From Allobosea caraganae (GTDB lineage Bacteria; Pseudomonadota; Alphaproteobacteria; Rhizobiales; Beijerinckiaceae): a DNA stretch of 64,000 nucleotides. This document shows positions 26,619 through 35,829 of the stretch, piece by piece (within the stretch, counting starts at the first letter, position 1; each line of letters opens with the position of its first letter). The position numbers were made by a program, and so were the translations under genes. Under the pieces are notes generated by a model. The model did not search any database. It had not been told where the DNA came from and saw only the letters and a list, made by a program, of their open reading frames with translations. The stretch lies in NCBI RefSeq assembly GCF_003351345.1, contig NZ_QQTO01000042.1, positions 62,001 through 126,000 on the forward strand, read 5' to 3'.

Positions 26619-27620
26619 ATGCTGCTGAAATACATCTTCAAACGCATCCTGCTGATGATCCCGACGCTGTTCGTCACCAGCGTCCTGATCTTCACCGTGA
26701 TCAACCTGCCGGAGGGCGATTATTTCGAGACGCTCGCGGCCGAGATGCAGGCCCAGGGCGAGAAGGCGGACATGAGCCGCATCGAGTTCCTGAAGCAGGA
26801 ATACGGCTTCGACAAGCCGCCGCCGGAGCGCTACCTGCACTGGGTCGCCGGCCTGCTCCAGGGCGACATGGGCTATTCCTTCGAGTACCAGCGCCCGGTC
26901 CGCGACATCGTCGGCGACCGGCTGCTGCTGACGATGGTGGTCTCCTTCGTCACCATCATCTTCACCTGGATCGTCGCCTTCCCGATCGGGATCTACTCCG
27001 CCACGCACCAGTACAGTTGGGGCGATTACGGCCTGACCTTCCTCGGGCTGATCGGCCTGGCGGTGCCGCACTTCCTGCTGGCGCTGGTCTTCATGTATTT
27101 CGCCAACGTCTGGTTCGGCACCTCGATCGGCGGGTTGGTCGATCCGCAATACCTCAACCAGCCGATGAGCTGGGCCAAGTTCATATCGGTGCTTGAGCAC
27201 CTCTGGATACCCGTCATCATCATCGGCGCCGGCGGCACGGCGGGCATGATCCGCTCGGTGCGCGCCAACCTGCTCGACGAGTTGCAGAAGCAGTATTTCG
27301 TCACCGCCCGCGCCAAGGGGCTGCCGCCCGGCAAGGCGCTGCGCAAGTACCCGCTGCGCATGTCGCTGAACTTCTTCGTCTCGGATATCGGCGACATCCT
27401 GCCCTCGATCGTCTCCGGCGCCGAGATCGTGGCGATCGTGCTCTCGCTCCAGACCACCGGGCCGCTGCTGATCCGCGCCCTGCAGAGCCAGGACATGTAC
27501 CTCGCCGGCTCCTTCCTGATGTTCCTCTCGACCCTCACCGTGATCGGCGTGCTGATCTCCGACATCGCGCTGGCGATCCTCGATCCGCGCATCCGCCTGC
27601 AGGGAGGCGAGACCAAGTGA
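26619..27620 (+). CDS. Peptide ABC transporter permease (DppB-type)
   Basis: 333 residues with six predicted membrane helices and the binding-protein-dependent transport motif in the loop ARAKGLPPGKALRKYPLRMSL (EAA-like, about 228-248). The first helix starts at residue 8. It pairs with the next permease to form the channel. It starts 2 bp after the binding-protein stop. Confidence 0.92.
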   Translation: MLLKYIFKRILLMIPTLFVTSVLIFTVINLPEGDYFETLAAEMQAQGEKADMSRIEFLKQEYGFDKPPPERYLHWVAGLLQGDMGYSFEYQRPVRDIVGDRLLLTMVVSFVTIIFTWIVAFPIGIYSATHQYSWGDYGLTFLGLIGLAVPHFLLALVFMYFANVWFGTSIGGLVDPQYLNQPMSWAKFISVLEHLWIPVIIIGAGGTAGMIRSVRANLLDELQKQYFVTARAKGLPPGKALRKYPLRMSLNFFVSDIGDILPSIVSGAEIVAIVLSLQTTGPLLIRALQSQDMYLAGSFLMFLSTLTVIGVLISDIALAILDPRIRLQGGETK

Positions 27621-28792
27621 AGCCCGCTCTCCCCGCAGAAGGCGCGCCCCTGCCGCACACCGTCTCGACCGCGCCGTTCGAGCCCTACGCGGTCGAGCAG
27701 ATGACGGCGAAGCAGGAGCAGGTCTTCCTCGCCTCGCAATGGCAGCTGATGTGGTGGAAGTTCCGCCGCCACAAGCTCGCGGTCATCTCCGGCATCGTCA
27801 TCCTGCTGATGTACGGCGCGGTCGCGTTCTGCGAGTTCCTGGCGCCCTACCACTACACCACGCGCAACACCGACTTCATCCGCGCCCCGCGCCAGGAGCT
27901 GCACTTCTTCCACGAGGGCAGGCTGGTCGGGCCCTTCGTCTACCCCTATGCCCAGCGCCTCAACATGGAGAACCTGAAGCGGGAATACGATGTCGACCGC
28001 ACCAGGCCGCAGCCGATCCGCTTCTTCTGCCGCGGCGACGACTACACCTTCTGGGGGCTGGTCCCGGGCAACCTGCATCTGTTCTGCCCGCCCGAGGGCG
28101 GCACGCTCTTCCTGCTCGGCTCCGACCGGCTCGGCCGCGACGTGCTCTCGCGCATCCTCTATGGCGGACGCATCTCGCTCAGCATCGGCCTGCTCGGCGT
28201 CGGCGTCAGCTTCGTGCTCGGCGTCATCATCGGCGGCATCGCCGGCTATTATGGCGGTAGGGTCGACCTCATCGTCCAGCGCCTGATCGAGATCGTGCAG
28301 TCGCTGCCGCATATCCCGCTCTGGCTGGCCCTGGCCTCGATCATGCCGCCCTCCTGGAGCCCGCTGCTGGTCTATTTCGGCATTACCATCATCCTCGGCC
28401 TGATGGACTGGACCGGGCTCGCCCGTGCCGTGCGCTCCAAGCTGCTCTCGCTGCGCGAGGAGGACTACGTCGTCGCGGCGCAGCTGATGGGGGCGAAGCC
28501 CGCCCGCATCATCGGCCTGCACCTCATCCCCGGCTTCATGAGCCACCTCATCGCTGCCGCCACCATCACCATCCCCAAGACGGTGCTGGGCGAGACGGCG
28601 CTGAGCTTCCTCGGCCTCGGCCTGCGCCCGCCGATCACCAGCTGGGGCGTGATGCTGAACGAGTCGCTCAACGTCAACGTGGTGGCGCTTTACCCCTGGT
28701 TGCTCTATCCGGTCATCCCGGTGATCCTGATCATCCTGGCCTTCAACTTCCTCGGCGACGGCTTGCGCGACGCGGCCGACCCCTACCGCTGA
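27617..28792 (+). CDS. Peptide ABC transporter permease (DppC/YejE-type)
   Basis: 391 residues, longer than standard DppC (about 300). About 80 extra residues between helix 1 (about 55-78) and helix 2 form a periplasmic domain, as in YejE-like permeases. The EAA loop is seen in AAQLMGAKPARIIGLHLIPG. The start is GTG at 27617 with AGGGAGG upstream, overlapping the previous stop (GTGA). It ends the importer operon; a hairpin repeat follows at 28834. Confidence 0.92.
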   Translation: MKPALPAEGAPLPHTVSTAPFEPYAVEQMTAKQEQVFLASQWQLMWWKFRRHKLAVISGIVILLMYGAVAFCEFLAPYHYTTRNTDFIRAPRQELHFFHEGRLVGPFVYPYAQRLNMENLKREYDVDRTRPQPIRFFCRGDDYTFWGLVPGNLHLFCPPEGGTLFLLGSDRLGRDVLSRILYGGRISLSIGLLGVGVSFVLGVIIGGIAGYYGGRVDLIVQRLIEIVQSLPHIPLWLALASIMPPSWSPLLVYFGITIILGLMDWTGLARAVRSKLLSLREEDYVVAAQLMGAKPARIIGLHLIPGFMSHLIAAATITIPKTVLGETALSFLGLGLRPPITSWGVMLNESLNVNVVALYPWLLYPVIPVILIILAFNFLGDGLRDAADPYR

Positions 28793-28833
28793 ATGTCCGC
28801 CGCGTCGTGCCAGAGCCGGATGATTTCAAAGAG

Positions 28834-28888
28834 TTAGAGCATGATGTCGCCCGAAAGCCGGTTCCCACTTTTCGGCATCATGCTCTAG
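28834..28888. repeat. TAGAGCATG palindromic repeat (family R1, single hairpin)
   Basis: A 55-bp element TTAGAGCATGATG...CATCATGCTCTAG with 12-13 bp arms, and an inner pair CCGAAAG/CTTTTCGG around CCGGTTCC. It starts 41 bp after the dppC-type gene and could act as a 3' hairpin. It shares CCGGTTCC/ACTTTTCGG with the R1 copies at 32191 and 49900. Confidence 0.75.
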
Positions 28889-28902
28889 CGGACTGACACT
28901 CG

Positions 28903-30018
28903 GTGCGGATCGCATTCCACACGCCCCTCAACCTGTTCGAAGATGCGCGGATCTCAGGCGACCGCCGCATGGCGCATCAGCTCGTCGAGGCCATGGCAGG
29001 GCTTGGCCATCGCGTCGAGCCCATCCTCAACGCCCGCACCTATATGCGCCAGCCCGATCCGGAGGCGCTGATCTGGCATCTCTGCGAGGCGCAGGCGCGC
29101 CGCGACGCCCTGCTCGCGGAATGGCGGCGCGACGGCACGGCTCCCGAGCTCTGGTTCACCTATCACAGCTACTACAAGGCGCCCGACCTGCTCGGCCCGC
29201 AGCTCTCGCAGCAGCTCGGCATCCCCTACATCATCGCCGAGGGCAGCGATTCCGAGCGCCGCGCCGCGGGCGAATGGGCCGAGCATGTCGCGCTCGCGCG
29301 CCGGAGCTTCGGCCTGGCCGACCTGCACGTCTACTTCACCGCCCGCGACCGCCAAAGCGTCGAGCCCTGGCGCGGTCCGCACGCCCCGCTCCTCTGGCTG
29401 CCGCCCTTCATCCGCAGCGTACCGCCCGCCGCGGCCCGCACCAGCGGGACGGGCTCGCCCCGGCTGCTGACGATCGCGATGATGCGGCCCGGCAAGCTCG
29501 GCAGCTATCGCGCGCTTGCGGCCGCGCTCACCCCGCTGCTCGACGAGCCCTGGTCGCTGACCATCATCGGCGACGGCCAGATGCGCGCCGAGGTCGAGGC
29601 CGCCTTCGCCGGCATCCCGGCCGACCGCCTGCGCTGGCTCGGCGCCATCGGCCACGAGGCGGTGAAGGCCGAGCTCGCCACCCATGACGTCTTCTTCTGG
29701 CCCGGCGTCCGCGAGGCCTACGGGCTGGTCTACCTCGAAGCCCAGGCCACCGGCCTCGCCGTGCTCGCCTTCGACAGCGGCGGCGTCTCGGCCACGGTGA
29801 AGGCCGGCGAGACGGCGCTGCTGGTGCCCGACGGCGACATGCCCGCACTGACCGCCGCCCTCGCGCGCCTGCTCAAGGAGCCGGGCCTGCGCCAGCGCAT
29901 GGGCGAAGCCGCCCGCGGCTTCGTCGCCACCGAGCGCACCCTGGAGCGCGCGACCGGAACCATCGCCACGGCGCTGGAACTCGCCGTCTCCAGCCACGCC
30001 GCCCGGATGGCCTCATGA
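28903..30018 (+). CDS. GT4-family glycosyltransferase
   Basis: 371 residues, GT-B fold. The N-terminal half starts RIAFHTPLNLFEDARISGDRRMA and the C-terminal donor-binding half has MMRPGKLGSYRAL and the GT4 signature REAYGLVYLEAQATGLAVLAFD with the E-x7-E pair. The start is GTG at 28903, without a strong ribosome site; the preceding repeat ends 14 bp before it. It overlaps the next gene by 4 bp. It is first in a three-gene glycosylation cluster; substrates are unknown. Confidence 0.86.
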   Translation: MRIAFHTPLNLFEDARISGDRRMAHQLVEAMAGLGHRVEPILNARTYMRQPDPEALIWHLCEAQARRDALLAEWRRDGTAPELWFTYHSYYKAPDLLGPQLSQQLGIPYIIAEGSDSERRAAGEWAEHVALARRSFGLADLHVYFTARDRQSVEPWRGPHAPLLWLPPFIRSVPPAAARTSGTGSPRLLTIAMMRPGKLGSYRALAAALTPLLDEPWSLTIIGDGQMRAEVEAAFAGIPADRLRWLGAIGHEAVKAELATHDVFFWPGVREAYGLVYLEAQATGLAVLAFDSGGVSATVKAGETALLVPDGDMPALTAALARLLKEPGLRQRMGEAARGFVATERTLERATGTIATALELAVSSHAARMAS

Positions 30019-30779
30019 GCGACGCGATCTGGCAGCCCCTCCACGCGGAACTCGACGCCTGGGCCGGCGCAGGCCGCCGCGTCCGGCTCTGGCTGCGCGA
30101 TGACGACGCCGTCGCGCCCAGCCCCCAGCTCGACGCACTCGCAAAGCTGAGCGAGCGCCACGACCTGCCCGTGCTGCTGGCGGTGATCCCGTTCCTGGCC
30201 GAGCCGGCCCTTGTGGAGCGGTTGCGCAGCGCTCCGTTGCTACTGCCGAGCCAGCACGGCGCCTGGCATCGCAATCACGCGCCGCAGGGCGAGAAGAAAT
30301 CCGAGTTCGGCCGGCACCGCCCGATGGAGGCCGTCCTCGCCGACATTGACGCGGCTAAGCAGCGGCTGGGCGACCTCTTCGGCCCCGCCCTGCTTCCCGT
30401 CTTCGTGCCGCCCTGGAACCGCATCGACCCCACTATTGCGGCTAAGCTGCCGGCGCTCGGCTTTGCCGGCCTGTCCTGCTTCCGCAATTTCGCGCTCGGC
30501 CCCGATGGCGGCCCCACCCTCGGCAATACCGACATCGACATCATGGACTGGCACGGCGGCCGCATCGGGCGGCCGGTGGCTGTGCTGGTGGAGGAGATCC
30601 GCGCCCAGCTGGAGCAGCGGCGGCTGTCACGATCGCGCGACGAGGCCGTGCTCGGCCTGCTGCTGCACCACCGCGACCACGACGAGAGCGCCTGGGCCTT
30701 TCTCGAAGGATTGCTTGGGCTTTCAGTCCGTCATCCCGCGGTCGCGTTCGGCGATCCCCGGGTGTTATTTAAGGCTTGA
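30015..30779 (+). CDS. Polysaccharide deacetylase (NodB-like) family protein
   Basis: 254 residues. The carbohydrate esterase 4 motifs are recognisable: LRDDDAV (about 27-33, metal-binding Asp pair), HGAWHRNH (about 80-87, metal-binding His), PPWNR (about 134-138) and LLLHHRDHD near 217-225. Such enzymes remove N- or O-acetyl groups from polysaccharides. No signal peptide is visible, so it may act on a cytoplasmic lipid-linked sugar, consistent with its coupling (ATGA) to the GT4 gene. Confidence 0.84.
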   Translation: MSDAIWQPLHAELDAWAGAGRRVRLWLRDDDAVAPSPQLDALAKLSERHDLPVLLAVIPFLAEPALVERLRSAPLLLPSQHGAWHRNHAPQGEKKSEFGRHRPMEAVLADIDAAKQRLGDLFGPALLPVFVPPWNRIDPTIAAKLPALGFAGLSCFRNFALGPDGGPTLGNTDIDIMDWHGGRIGRPVAVLVEEIRAQLEQRRLSRSRDEAVLGLLLHHRDHDESAWAFLEGLLGLSVRHPAVAFGDPRVLFKA

Positions 30780-30910
30780 TGCCGTTAGATCAGGCCAAGC
30801 CGGGGTTGGAGCACGCTGCTTGAGGCGCTATGCTCCTTCTCCTGTACAGTCCAGGTGCGTTCGTCCTCGCTCAGAGGTCGTTTGGCCTTTCCGTGGAGGG
30901 CGGCGCGTCC

Positions 30911-32194
30911 ATGTCGTTCAATGTCGTCGACCTCAGCGGCGCCGAGCGCACGCCGCGTGGCCCGCATGCGCCGCGCGTGCTGATCTATAGCCACGACACC
31001 TTCGGCCTCGGCCATATCCGCCGCTGCCGCGCGATCGCCAATTCGCTGGTTGCGAACTACTCTCATATATCAGTGATCATCGTCTCCGGCTCGTCGGTGA
31101 TCTCGAGCTTCCAGTTCGGCGACGGCGTCGACTACGTCCGCATCCCCGGCATCGAGAAGCAGAGCGACGGGCGCTACGTCCCGCACCACCTCAACATCGA
31201 CCTCGGCGACACGATCCGGCTGCGCACCGACCTGATCAAGCAGGTCGTGCTCTCCTTCGACCCCGACGTCGTGATCGTCGACAAGGAGCCGATCGGCCTG
31301 CGCGGCGAGCTCGAGCCCTCGCTCGAGATCCTGCGCCGCCGCGGCGCCCGCATCGTGCTCGGCCTGCGCGACGTGCTCGACGAGCCCGCCAAGCTGCACG
31401 AGGAATGGCGCCAGAGCGGCGCCATCGATGCGCTCGCCCTCTATGACGACATCTTCGTCTACGGGCTCGAAAGCATCTACCAGCCGCTTGCCGGCCTGCC
31501 GAACCAGCATCTCTTCGCCGACAAGGTGCAGTATACCGGCTACCTGAAGCGCGCCGTGCCCAGCCCGATGCCGCCCAACCGCTACCCGCGCATCACCAAG
31601 GGCCCGTTCATCCTGGTCACGCCCGGCGGCGGCGGCGACGGCATCGGCCTGATCGACTGGGTGATCTCGGCCTACGAGGCCGATCCGACCATCGAATTGC
31701 CGGCCCTGATCGTCTTCGGCCCGTTCATGTCGCGCGAGAAGCGCAAGGACTTCGCCGAGCGCATCGCCCGCGTGCCCAAGCTCGAGAGCCTCGGCTTCGA
31801 GCCCCGGCTCGAACTGCTGATGAACCGGGCCCACTGCGTCGTCGCCATGGGCGGCTACAACACCTTCTGCGAGGTGCTCTCCTTCGACAAGCCGGCGCTG
31901 ATCGTGCCGCGCGTCAGGCCGCGCCTGGAGCAGGCCATCCGCGCCGAGCGGGCCGACCATCTCAAGCTCGTCGACATCCTGCACGACCCCGTCGAGACCG
32001 GCGCCAGCACGGTGCGCGATCCCATGCTGATGGCGGCCGCGCTCCGCGCCCTGCCCAAGCGCCTGCCGCCCTCGCAGGCCTTCGTCCAGGGCCTGCTCGA
32101 CGGCCTGCCGGCGATCAGCCGGGCGCTGGCCAGCGACCTCTCCACGCCGATCCGCGGCCGGGCCCTGGCCCAGAACGCGACCATCACCGGCTAG
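30911..32194 (+). CDS. GT28-like glycosyltransferase
   Basis: 427 residues, GT-B fold: VLIYSHDTFGLGHIRRCRAIANSL at 23-46 (the GxGHxxR loop), TPGGGGDG in the middle and MGGYNTFCEVLSFDKPALIVP near 313-333, as in MurG-like donors. It belongs to a family of about 400-residue transferases found in Proteobacteria beside GT4 genes. The start ATG is 30911 (GGAGGGCGG upstream). The stop codon TAG is made by the first bases of the adjacent R1 repeat. It is the third gene of this cluster, 131 bp after the deacetylase. Confidence 0.85.
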   Translation: MSFNVVDLSGAERTPRGPHAPRVLIYSHDTFGLGHIRRCRAIANSLVANYSHISVIIVSGSSVISSFQFGDGVDYVRIPGIEKQSDGRYVPHHLNIDLGDTIRLRTDLIKQVVLSFDPDVVIVDKEPIGLRGELEPSLEILRRRGARIVLGLRDVLDEPAKLHEEWRQSGAIDALALYDDIFVYGLESIYQPLAGLPNQHLFADKVQYTGYLKRAVPSPMPPNRYPRITKGPFILVTPGGGGDGIGLIDWVISAYEADPTIELPALIVFGPFMSREKRKDFAERIARVPKLESLGFEPRLELLMNRAHCVVAMGGYNTFCEVLSFDKPALIVPRVRPRLEQAIRAERADHLKLVDILHDPVETGASTVRDPMLMAAALRALPKRLPPSQAFVQGLLDGLPAISRALASDLSTPIRGRALAQNATITG

Positions 32195-32299
32195 ATCGCC
32201 ACTGTGCGTCCTATCGGACGCACAGTGGCGATCTAGGCTTTTGTTATTGCATCGGATCTTTCCGAAAACCGGATTCCACTTTTCGGTCCGATGCTCTAG
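32191..32299. repeat. Two-hairpin repeat element, family R1, copy A
   Basis: 109 bp, starting and ending with CTAG. The first hairpin pairs CTAGATCGCCACTGTGCGTC with its complement (20 bp); a spacer GGCTTTTGTTATTG follows; the second hairpin carries CATCGGA...TCCGATG and CCGAAAA...TTTTCGG. The inverted copy at 49900-50005 is nearly identical. Its first CTAG provides the TAG stop of the GT28-like gene. Confidence 0.88.
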
Positions 32300-32605
32300 C
32301 TGCCCAATATACTCTCAATCCCGCCTTCCGGGATGCCAGGCAGCCATATCGCCAGCTGCGGCGCAGTGCGTGGCAATGGCGAGATTTCAAGACCGCCGCC
32401 CGCGATCCGAGCCGCAGAAACCCCGATTCGACGCCCCTTGCGAGCACATGGCCGCCCTTTCGCGTGCGCGCTAAAAAGGCAGCAAAGCCAGCCTATAAAA
32501 AGTGCTCAAAAGAAGGGCTGACAAGCAAGTGAAAACCTCGCAATATATCAGTCATGGGAGATGGACGGCGCTGCCCTGCCGTCGCCTCGTGGGAGATTAT
32601 TTCCG
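32300..32605. other. Intergenic region upstream of amidohydrolase
   Basis: 306 bp after the repeat, with a notably AT-rich part at 32470-32560 (runs of A, CTATAAAAAG, CAATATATCA) that probably holds the promoter of the amidohydrolase-ABC operon. A CTGACA at about 32517 and ATATAT at about 32542 are too far apart for a good promoter, so no site is called. No gene is supported. Confidence 0.4.
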
Positions 32606-33841
32606 ATGGCTCAGCTGCTCTTCAAGAATTTCGCGATGCTCGAACCGGACCACGGGGAGTTGCGCCGCGGCTACGAGATTCTGGTCGAGGGCGAGACCAT
32701 TCGCGAAGTCTCCGACAAGCCGATCAAGGCCGACGCCGCCGACGTGATCGATTGCGGCGGCCGCACGCTGATGCCCGGCCTGATCGACAGCCATGTCCAC
32801 GTCATGCTCTCCGAGGTCTATATCCGCGCGCTCGAAAGCGTGCCGCTGACGCTGGCCACCGCCCGCGCCGCCCGCCTGATGAAGGGCATGATCGACCGCG
32901 GCTTCACCTCGGTGCGCGACACCGGCGGCGCCGACTGGGGCATCAAGGAAGCGGTCGAGAAGGCAGACATCGCCGGCCCGCGCCTGTTCATCGCCGGCGC
33001 CGCGATCGGCCCGACCGGCGGCCATAGCGACCCGCGCCGCCGCACCGATTTCGGCGCGCGCTGCCATTGCTGCAACGCCATGGCCTATACGATGAACGTC
33101 TCCGACGGCGTCTCCGCCGTGCGCAAGTCGGTGCGCGAGCAGATGCGCCTGGGCGCCGACCACATCAAGATCATGATGTCGGGCGGCGTCGCCTCGCCCT
33201 ACGACCCGCTCGACTCGCTTCAGTTCAGCCTCGACGAGGTCCGCACCGCCGTCGAGGAGGCCACCGCCTTCGGCCGCTACGTCTGCGCCCACGCCTACAC
33301 GCCCGAGGCGATCACGCGGGCCGCGCAATGCGGCGTCCGCGCCATCGAGCACGGCAACCTGATCGACGAGGCTTCGGCCAAGCTGATGGCCGAGAACAAG
33401 ATGTTCCTCACCGCCAACCTCGTCGCCTACTACGCGATGAAGGAGCGCGCCGCCGAGTTCGGCATGAACGCCGACATGCTGGCCAAGAACGACCTCGTCA
33501 TCGATGGCGGCCTGCGCTCGCTGGAGATCTGCAAGCGCGCCGGCGTGCCAGTCGCCTATGGCAGCGACCTGCTCGGCCAGCTCCAGGTCGAGCAGTCGCG
33601 CGAGTTCATCCTGCGCAGCGAGGTCCTGTCCCCGATCGAGATCATCCGCTCGGCCACCACGACGGGCGCGCAATTGCTGCGCATGGAGGGCAAGCTTGGC
33701 ACATTGCGTGCAGGCGCGTTCGCCGACATCATCCTGATCGACGGCGACCCGCTCAAGGATCTGGGCCTGTTCCAGAACCAGGGCGCAGCCTTAGCCGTGA
33801 TCATGAAGGGTGGCGCCTTCCACAAGAACACGCTGCACTGA
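32606..33841 (+). CDS. Amidohydrolase family protein (metal-dependent hydrolase)
   Basis: 411 residues, TIM-barrel amidohydrolase of the imidazolonepropionase/prolidase-like group. Metal ligands are visible: HVH after DS (about 65-67), Lys in HIKIMMSGG (about 194), His in CAHAYT (about 231), His in EHGNL (about 253) and Asp in YGSDLL (about 328). It probably cleaves an amide or peptide-like bond in the cytoplasm. The ATG at 32606 has GGGAGA upstream. It precedes a PotABCD-like importer, suggesting that the importer feeds it. A paralogue of equal length lies at 46598. Confidence 0.88.
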   Translation: MAQLLFKNFAMLEPDHGELRRGYEILVEGETIREVSDKPIKADAADVIDCGGRTLMPGLIDSHVHVMLSEVYIRALESVPLTLATARAARLMKGMIDRGFTSVRDTGGADWGIKEAVEKADIAGPRLFIAGAAIGPTGGHSDPRRRTDFGARCHCCNAMAYTMNVSDGVSAVRKSVREQMRLGADHIKIMMSGGVASPYDPLDSLQFSLDEVRTAVEEATAFGRYVCAHAYTPEAITRAAQCGVRAIEHGNLIDEASAKLMAENKMFLTANLVAYYAMKERAAEFGMNADMLAKNDLVIDGGLRSLEICKRAGVPVAYGSDLLGQLQVEQSREFILRSEVLSPIEIIRSATTTGAQLLRMEGKLGTLRAGAFADIILIDGDPLKDLGLFQNQGAALAVIMKGGAFHKNTLH

Positions 33842-33916
33842 GAAGCCTGACGAGACCATGATGCAGAGCGGCAAGACCAGTCCAGCAGCGCCCCGGCTCC
33901 TCACCGGAGCCGGCGC

Positions 33917-34735
33917 TTGAGCGCCGCCGCCCGCCCGAGCCTGGGTCGCCTGGCGCTGAACGGCGCCGCCGGCCTGTCGCTGCTCTTCATCCTGCTGCCG
34001 CTGATCTTCGTCACCTGGCTCGCCTTCTTCCGGCAGGAGATTCCCTCCTTCCCGCCGGAGGGCTATTCGCTGAAATGGTTCGCCGCCGTTCCCGGCCAGA
34101 AGGCCTTCGTCGACGGCTTCGTGCTCAGCCTCGAGGTCGGCGTGCTGGCGACGCTGATCGGCCTCGTGCTCGGCGTGCCGGCGAGCCTCGCGCTCGTCCG
34201 CCATCGCATCGTGCTCGGCCCGGCCGTCAACACGCTGCTGCTGTTGCCGCTGGTGATGCCCGGCATCGTGCTCGGCACCTCGCTCTACGTCTTCCAGATC
34301 GAGACCGAAATCGCCACCGGCTGGCCGATGCTGGGTTCGCTCGGCGGGCTCGTCGCAGCGCATACGCTGGTCGTCGTGCCCTGGGTGGTCCGGCTGGTCA
34401 CCGCCAGCCTCGCCGGCTTCGACCGGACCATCGAGGAAGCAGCGCAAAATCTCGGCGCCGGTCCCTGGACCACCTTCTGGCGCGTCACCCTGCCGAGCAT
34501 CCGCTCCGGCATCGTCGCGGCCGGGCTGTTCGGCTTCGTCACCTCGTTCGGCAATCTCGAGATGAGCCTGTTCCTGGTCGGACCAGGCCGCACGACCTTG
34601 CCGATCGCCATCCTGCAATATCTCGAATGGAAGATCGATCCGACGGTCGCTGCCGCCTCCGTGATCCAGATCGTCCTGATCGGCGCCGCGATGATCATCA
34701 CCGACCGTTACGTCAAGCTGAGCCGGGTGGTCTGA
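33917..34735 (+). CDS. ABC transporter permease (PotC-like)
   Basis: 272 residues with six predicted helices and the EAA loop EEAAQNLGAGPWTTFWRVTLPSI (about 174-196). It is of the spermidine/putrescine and 2-aminoethylphosphonate class. The start is probably TTG at 33917, with GGAG 8 bp upstream; no nearer ATG leaves helix 1 intact. It is transcribed with the amidohydrolase (75-bp gap) and the following ATPase. Confidence 0.87.
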   Translation: MSAAARPSLGRLALNGAAGLSLLFILLPLIFVTWLAFFRQEIPSFPPEGYSLKWFAAVPGQKAFVDGFVLSLEVGVLATLIGLVLGVPASLALVRHRIVLGPAVNTLLLLPLVMPGIVLGTSLYVFQIETEIATGWPMLGSLGGLVAAHTLVVVPWVVRLVTASLAGFDRTIEEAAQNLGAGPWTTFWRVTLPSIRSGIVAAGLFGFVTSFGNLEMSLFLVGPGRTTLPIAILQYLEWKIDPTVAAASVIQIVLIGAAMIITDRYVKLSRVV

Positions 34736-34739
34736 ACCC

Positions 34740-35798
34740 ATGGCCAGGCTTTCGATCGACACCCTCAAGAAGGTCTATGGCGACTTCAACGCCGTCGACA
34801 ACGTCACCATCGACATCGCCGATGGCGAGTTCCTCGTCCTGCTCGGCCCCTCCGGCTGCGGCAAGACCACGACCCTGCGCATGGTCGCCGGCTTCATAGC
34901 CCCAAGTGCGGGCAAGATCGCGATCGGCGAGCGCGACGTCACCAACCTGCCGCCCTGGAAGCGCAATTGCGGCCTGGTCTTCCAGAGCTACGCGCTGTTC
35001 CCGCACATGACGGTGGCCGAGAACGTCGCCTTCGGCCTGGAGATGCGCAAGCTGTCGCCCGCCGACCGCGCCCCGCGCGTCGCCGAGGCGCTCAGGCTCG
35101 TGCGTCTCACCGGCTTCGACGAGCGCTATCCGCGCCAGCTCTCCGGCGGCCAGCAGCAGCGCGTTGCGCTCGCGCGCGCGCTCGCCATGCAGCCCGACGT
35201 GCTGCTGCTCGACGAGCCGCTCTCGAACCTCGACGCCAAGCTGCGCCAGGAGGTCCGGGTCGAGATTCGCGACCTCCAGCGCAAGCTCGGCCTGACCACG
35301 ATCATGGTCACCCATGACCAGGAAGAGGCGCTCACCATGGCCGACCGGCTGGTGGTGATGGAGAAGGGCAAGGTCCGGCAGATCGGCAGCCAGCGCGAGC
35401 TCTACGAGAAGCCGGCCGATCGCTTCGTCGCCGGCTTCATCGGCCGCAGCGCCTTCCTCGACGGCGAGATCGCCGCGCCCGGCCGCTTCCGCACCGCCGG
35501 CGGGCTGGAGATCACCTCCACTGCGGCCAAGGGCACCGGCCCCGCGACGCTGGCGCTCCGGCCCGAGCGCATCGCGGTCGCGGGCGACGCCGCCGCCAGC
35601 GCCAACCGCTTCGAGGCCCGCGTCGAGCACGTCTCCTATCTGGGCGCGCTGCTTGATGTCGACGTCAAGCTCTCCGGGCACGACCGCATGCTCCTGCAGA
35701 TCCCTAACCGGCAGGGCGGCGTCGAGCCGAAGCCGGGTGAGACCATCACCATAGGCTGGGCCGAAGACGCCGGGCTCGTCTATCCGCGCGAGCCGTGA
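34740..35798 (+). CDS. ABC transporter ATP-binding protein (PotA-like)
   Basis: 352 residues: ATPase domain 1-240 with GPSGCGKTT (about 38-46), Q-loop FQSYALFPHMTV, LSGGQQQR signature, LLLDEPLSNLDAKLR Walker B and THDQEEAL, then a TOBE regulatory domain (about 275-350, LALRPERI). Complete and probably active. It energises uptake with the flanking permeases and binding protein. It starts 4 bp after the PotC-like stop. Confidence 0.92.
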   Translation: MARLSIDTLKKVYGDFNAVDNVTIDIADGEFLVLLGPSGCGKTTTLRMVAGFIAPSAGKIAIGERDVTNLPPWKRNCGLVFQSYALFPHMTVAENVAFGLEMRKLSPADRAPRVAEALRLVRLTGFDERYPRQLSGGQQQRVALARALAMQPDVLLLDEPLSNLDAKLRQEVRVEIRDLQRKLGLTTIMVTHDQEEALTMADRLVVMEKGKVRQIGSQRELYEKPADRFVAGFIGRSAFLDGEIAAPGRFRTAGGLEITSTAAKGTGPATLALRPERIAVAGDAAASANRFEARVEHVSYLGALLDVDVKLSGHDRMLLQIPNRQGGVEPKPGETITIGWAEDAGLVYPREP

Positions 35799-35829
35799 GG
35801 CTCCGGGCGTCCAACAGGGGAGTTTAGTC

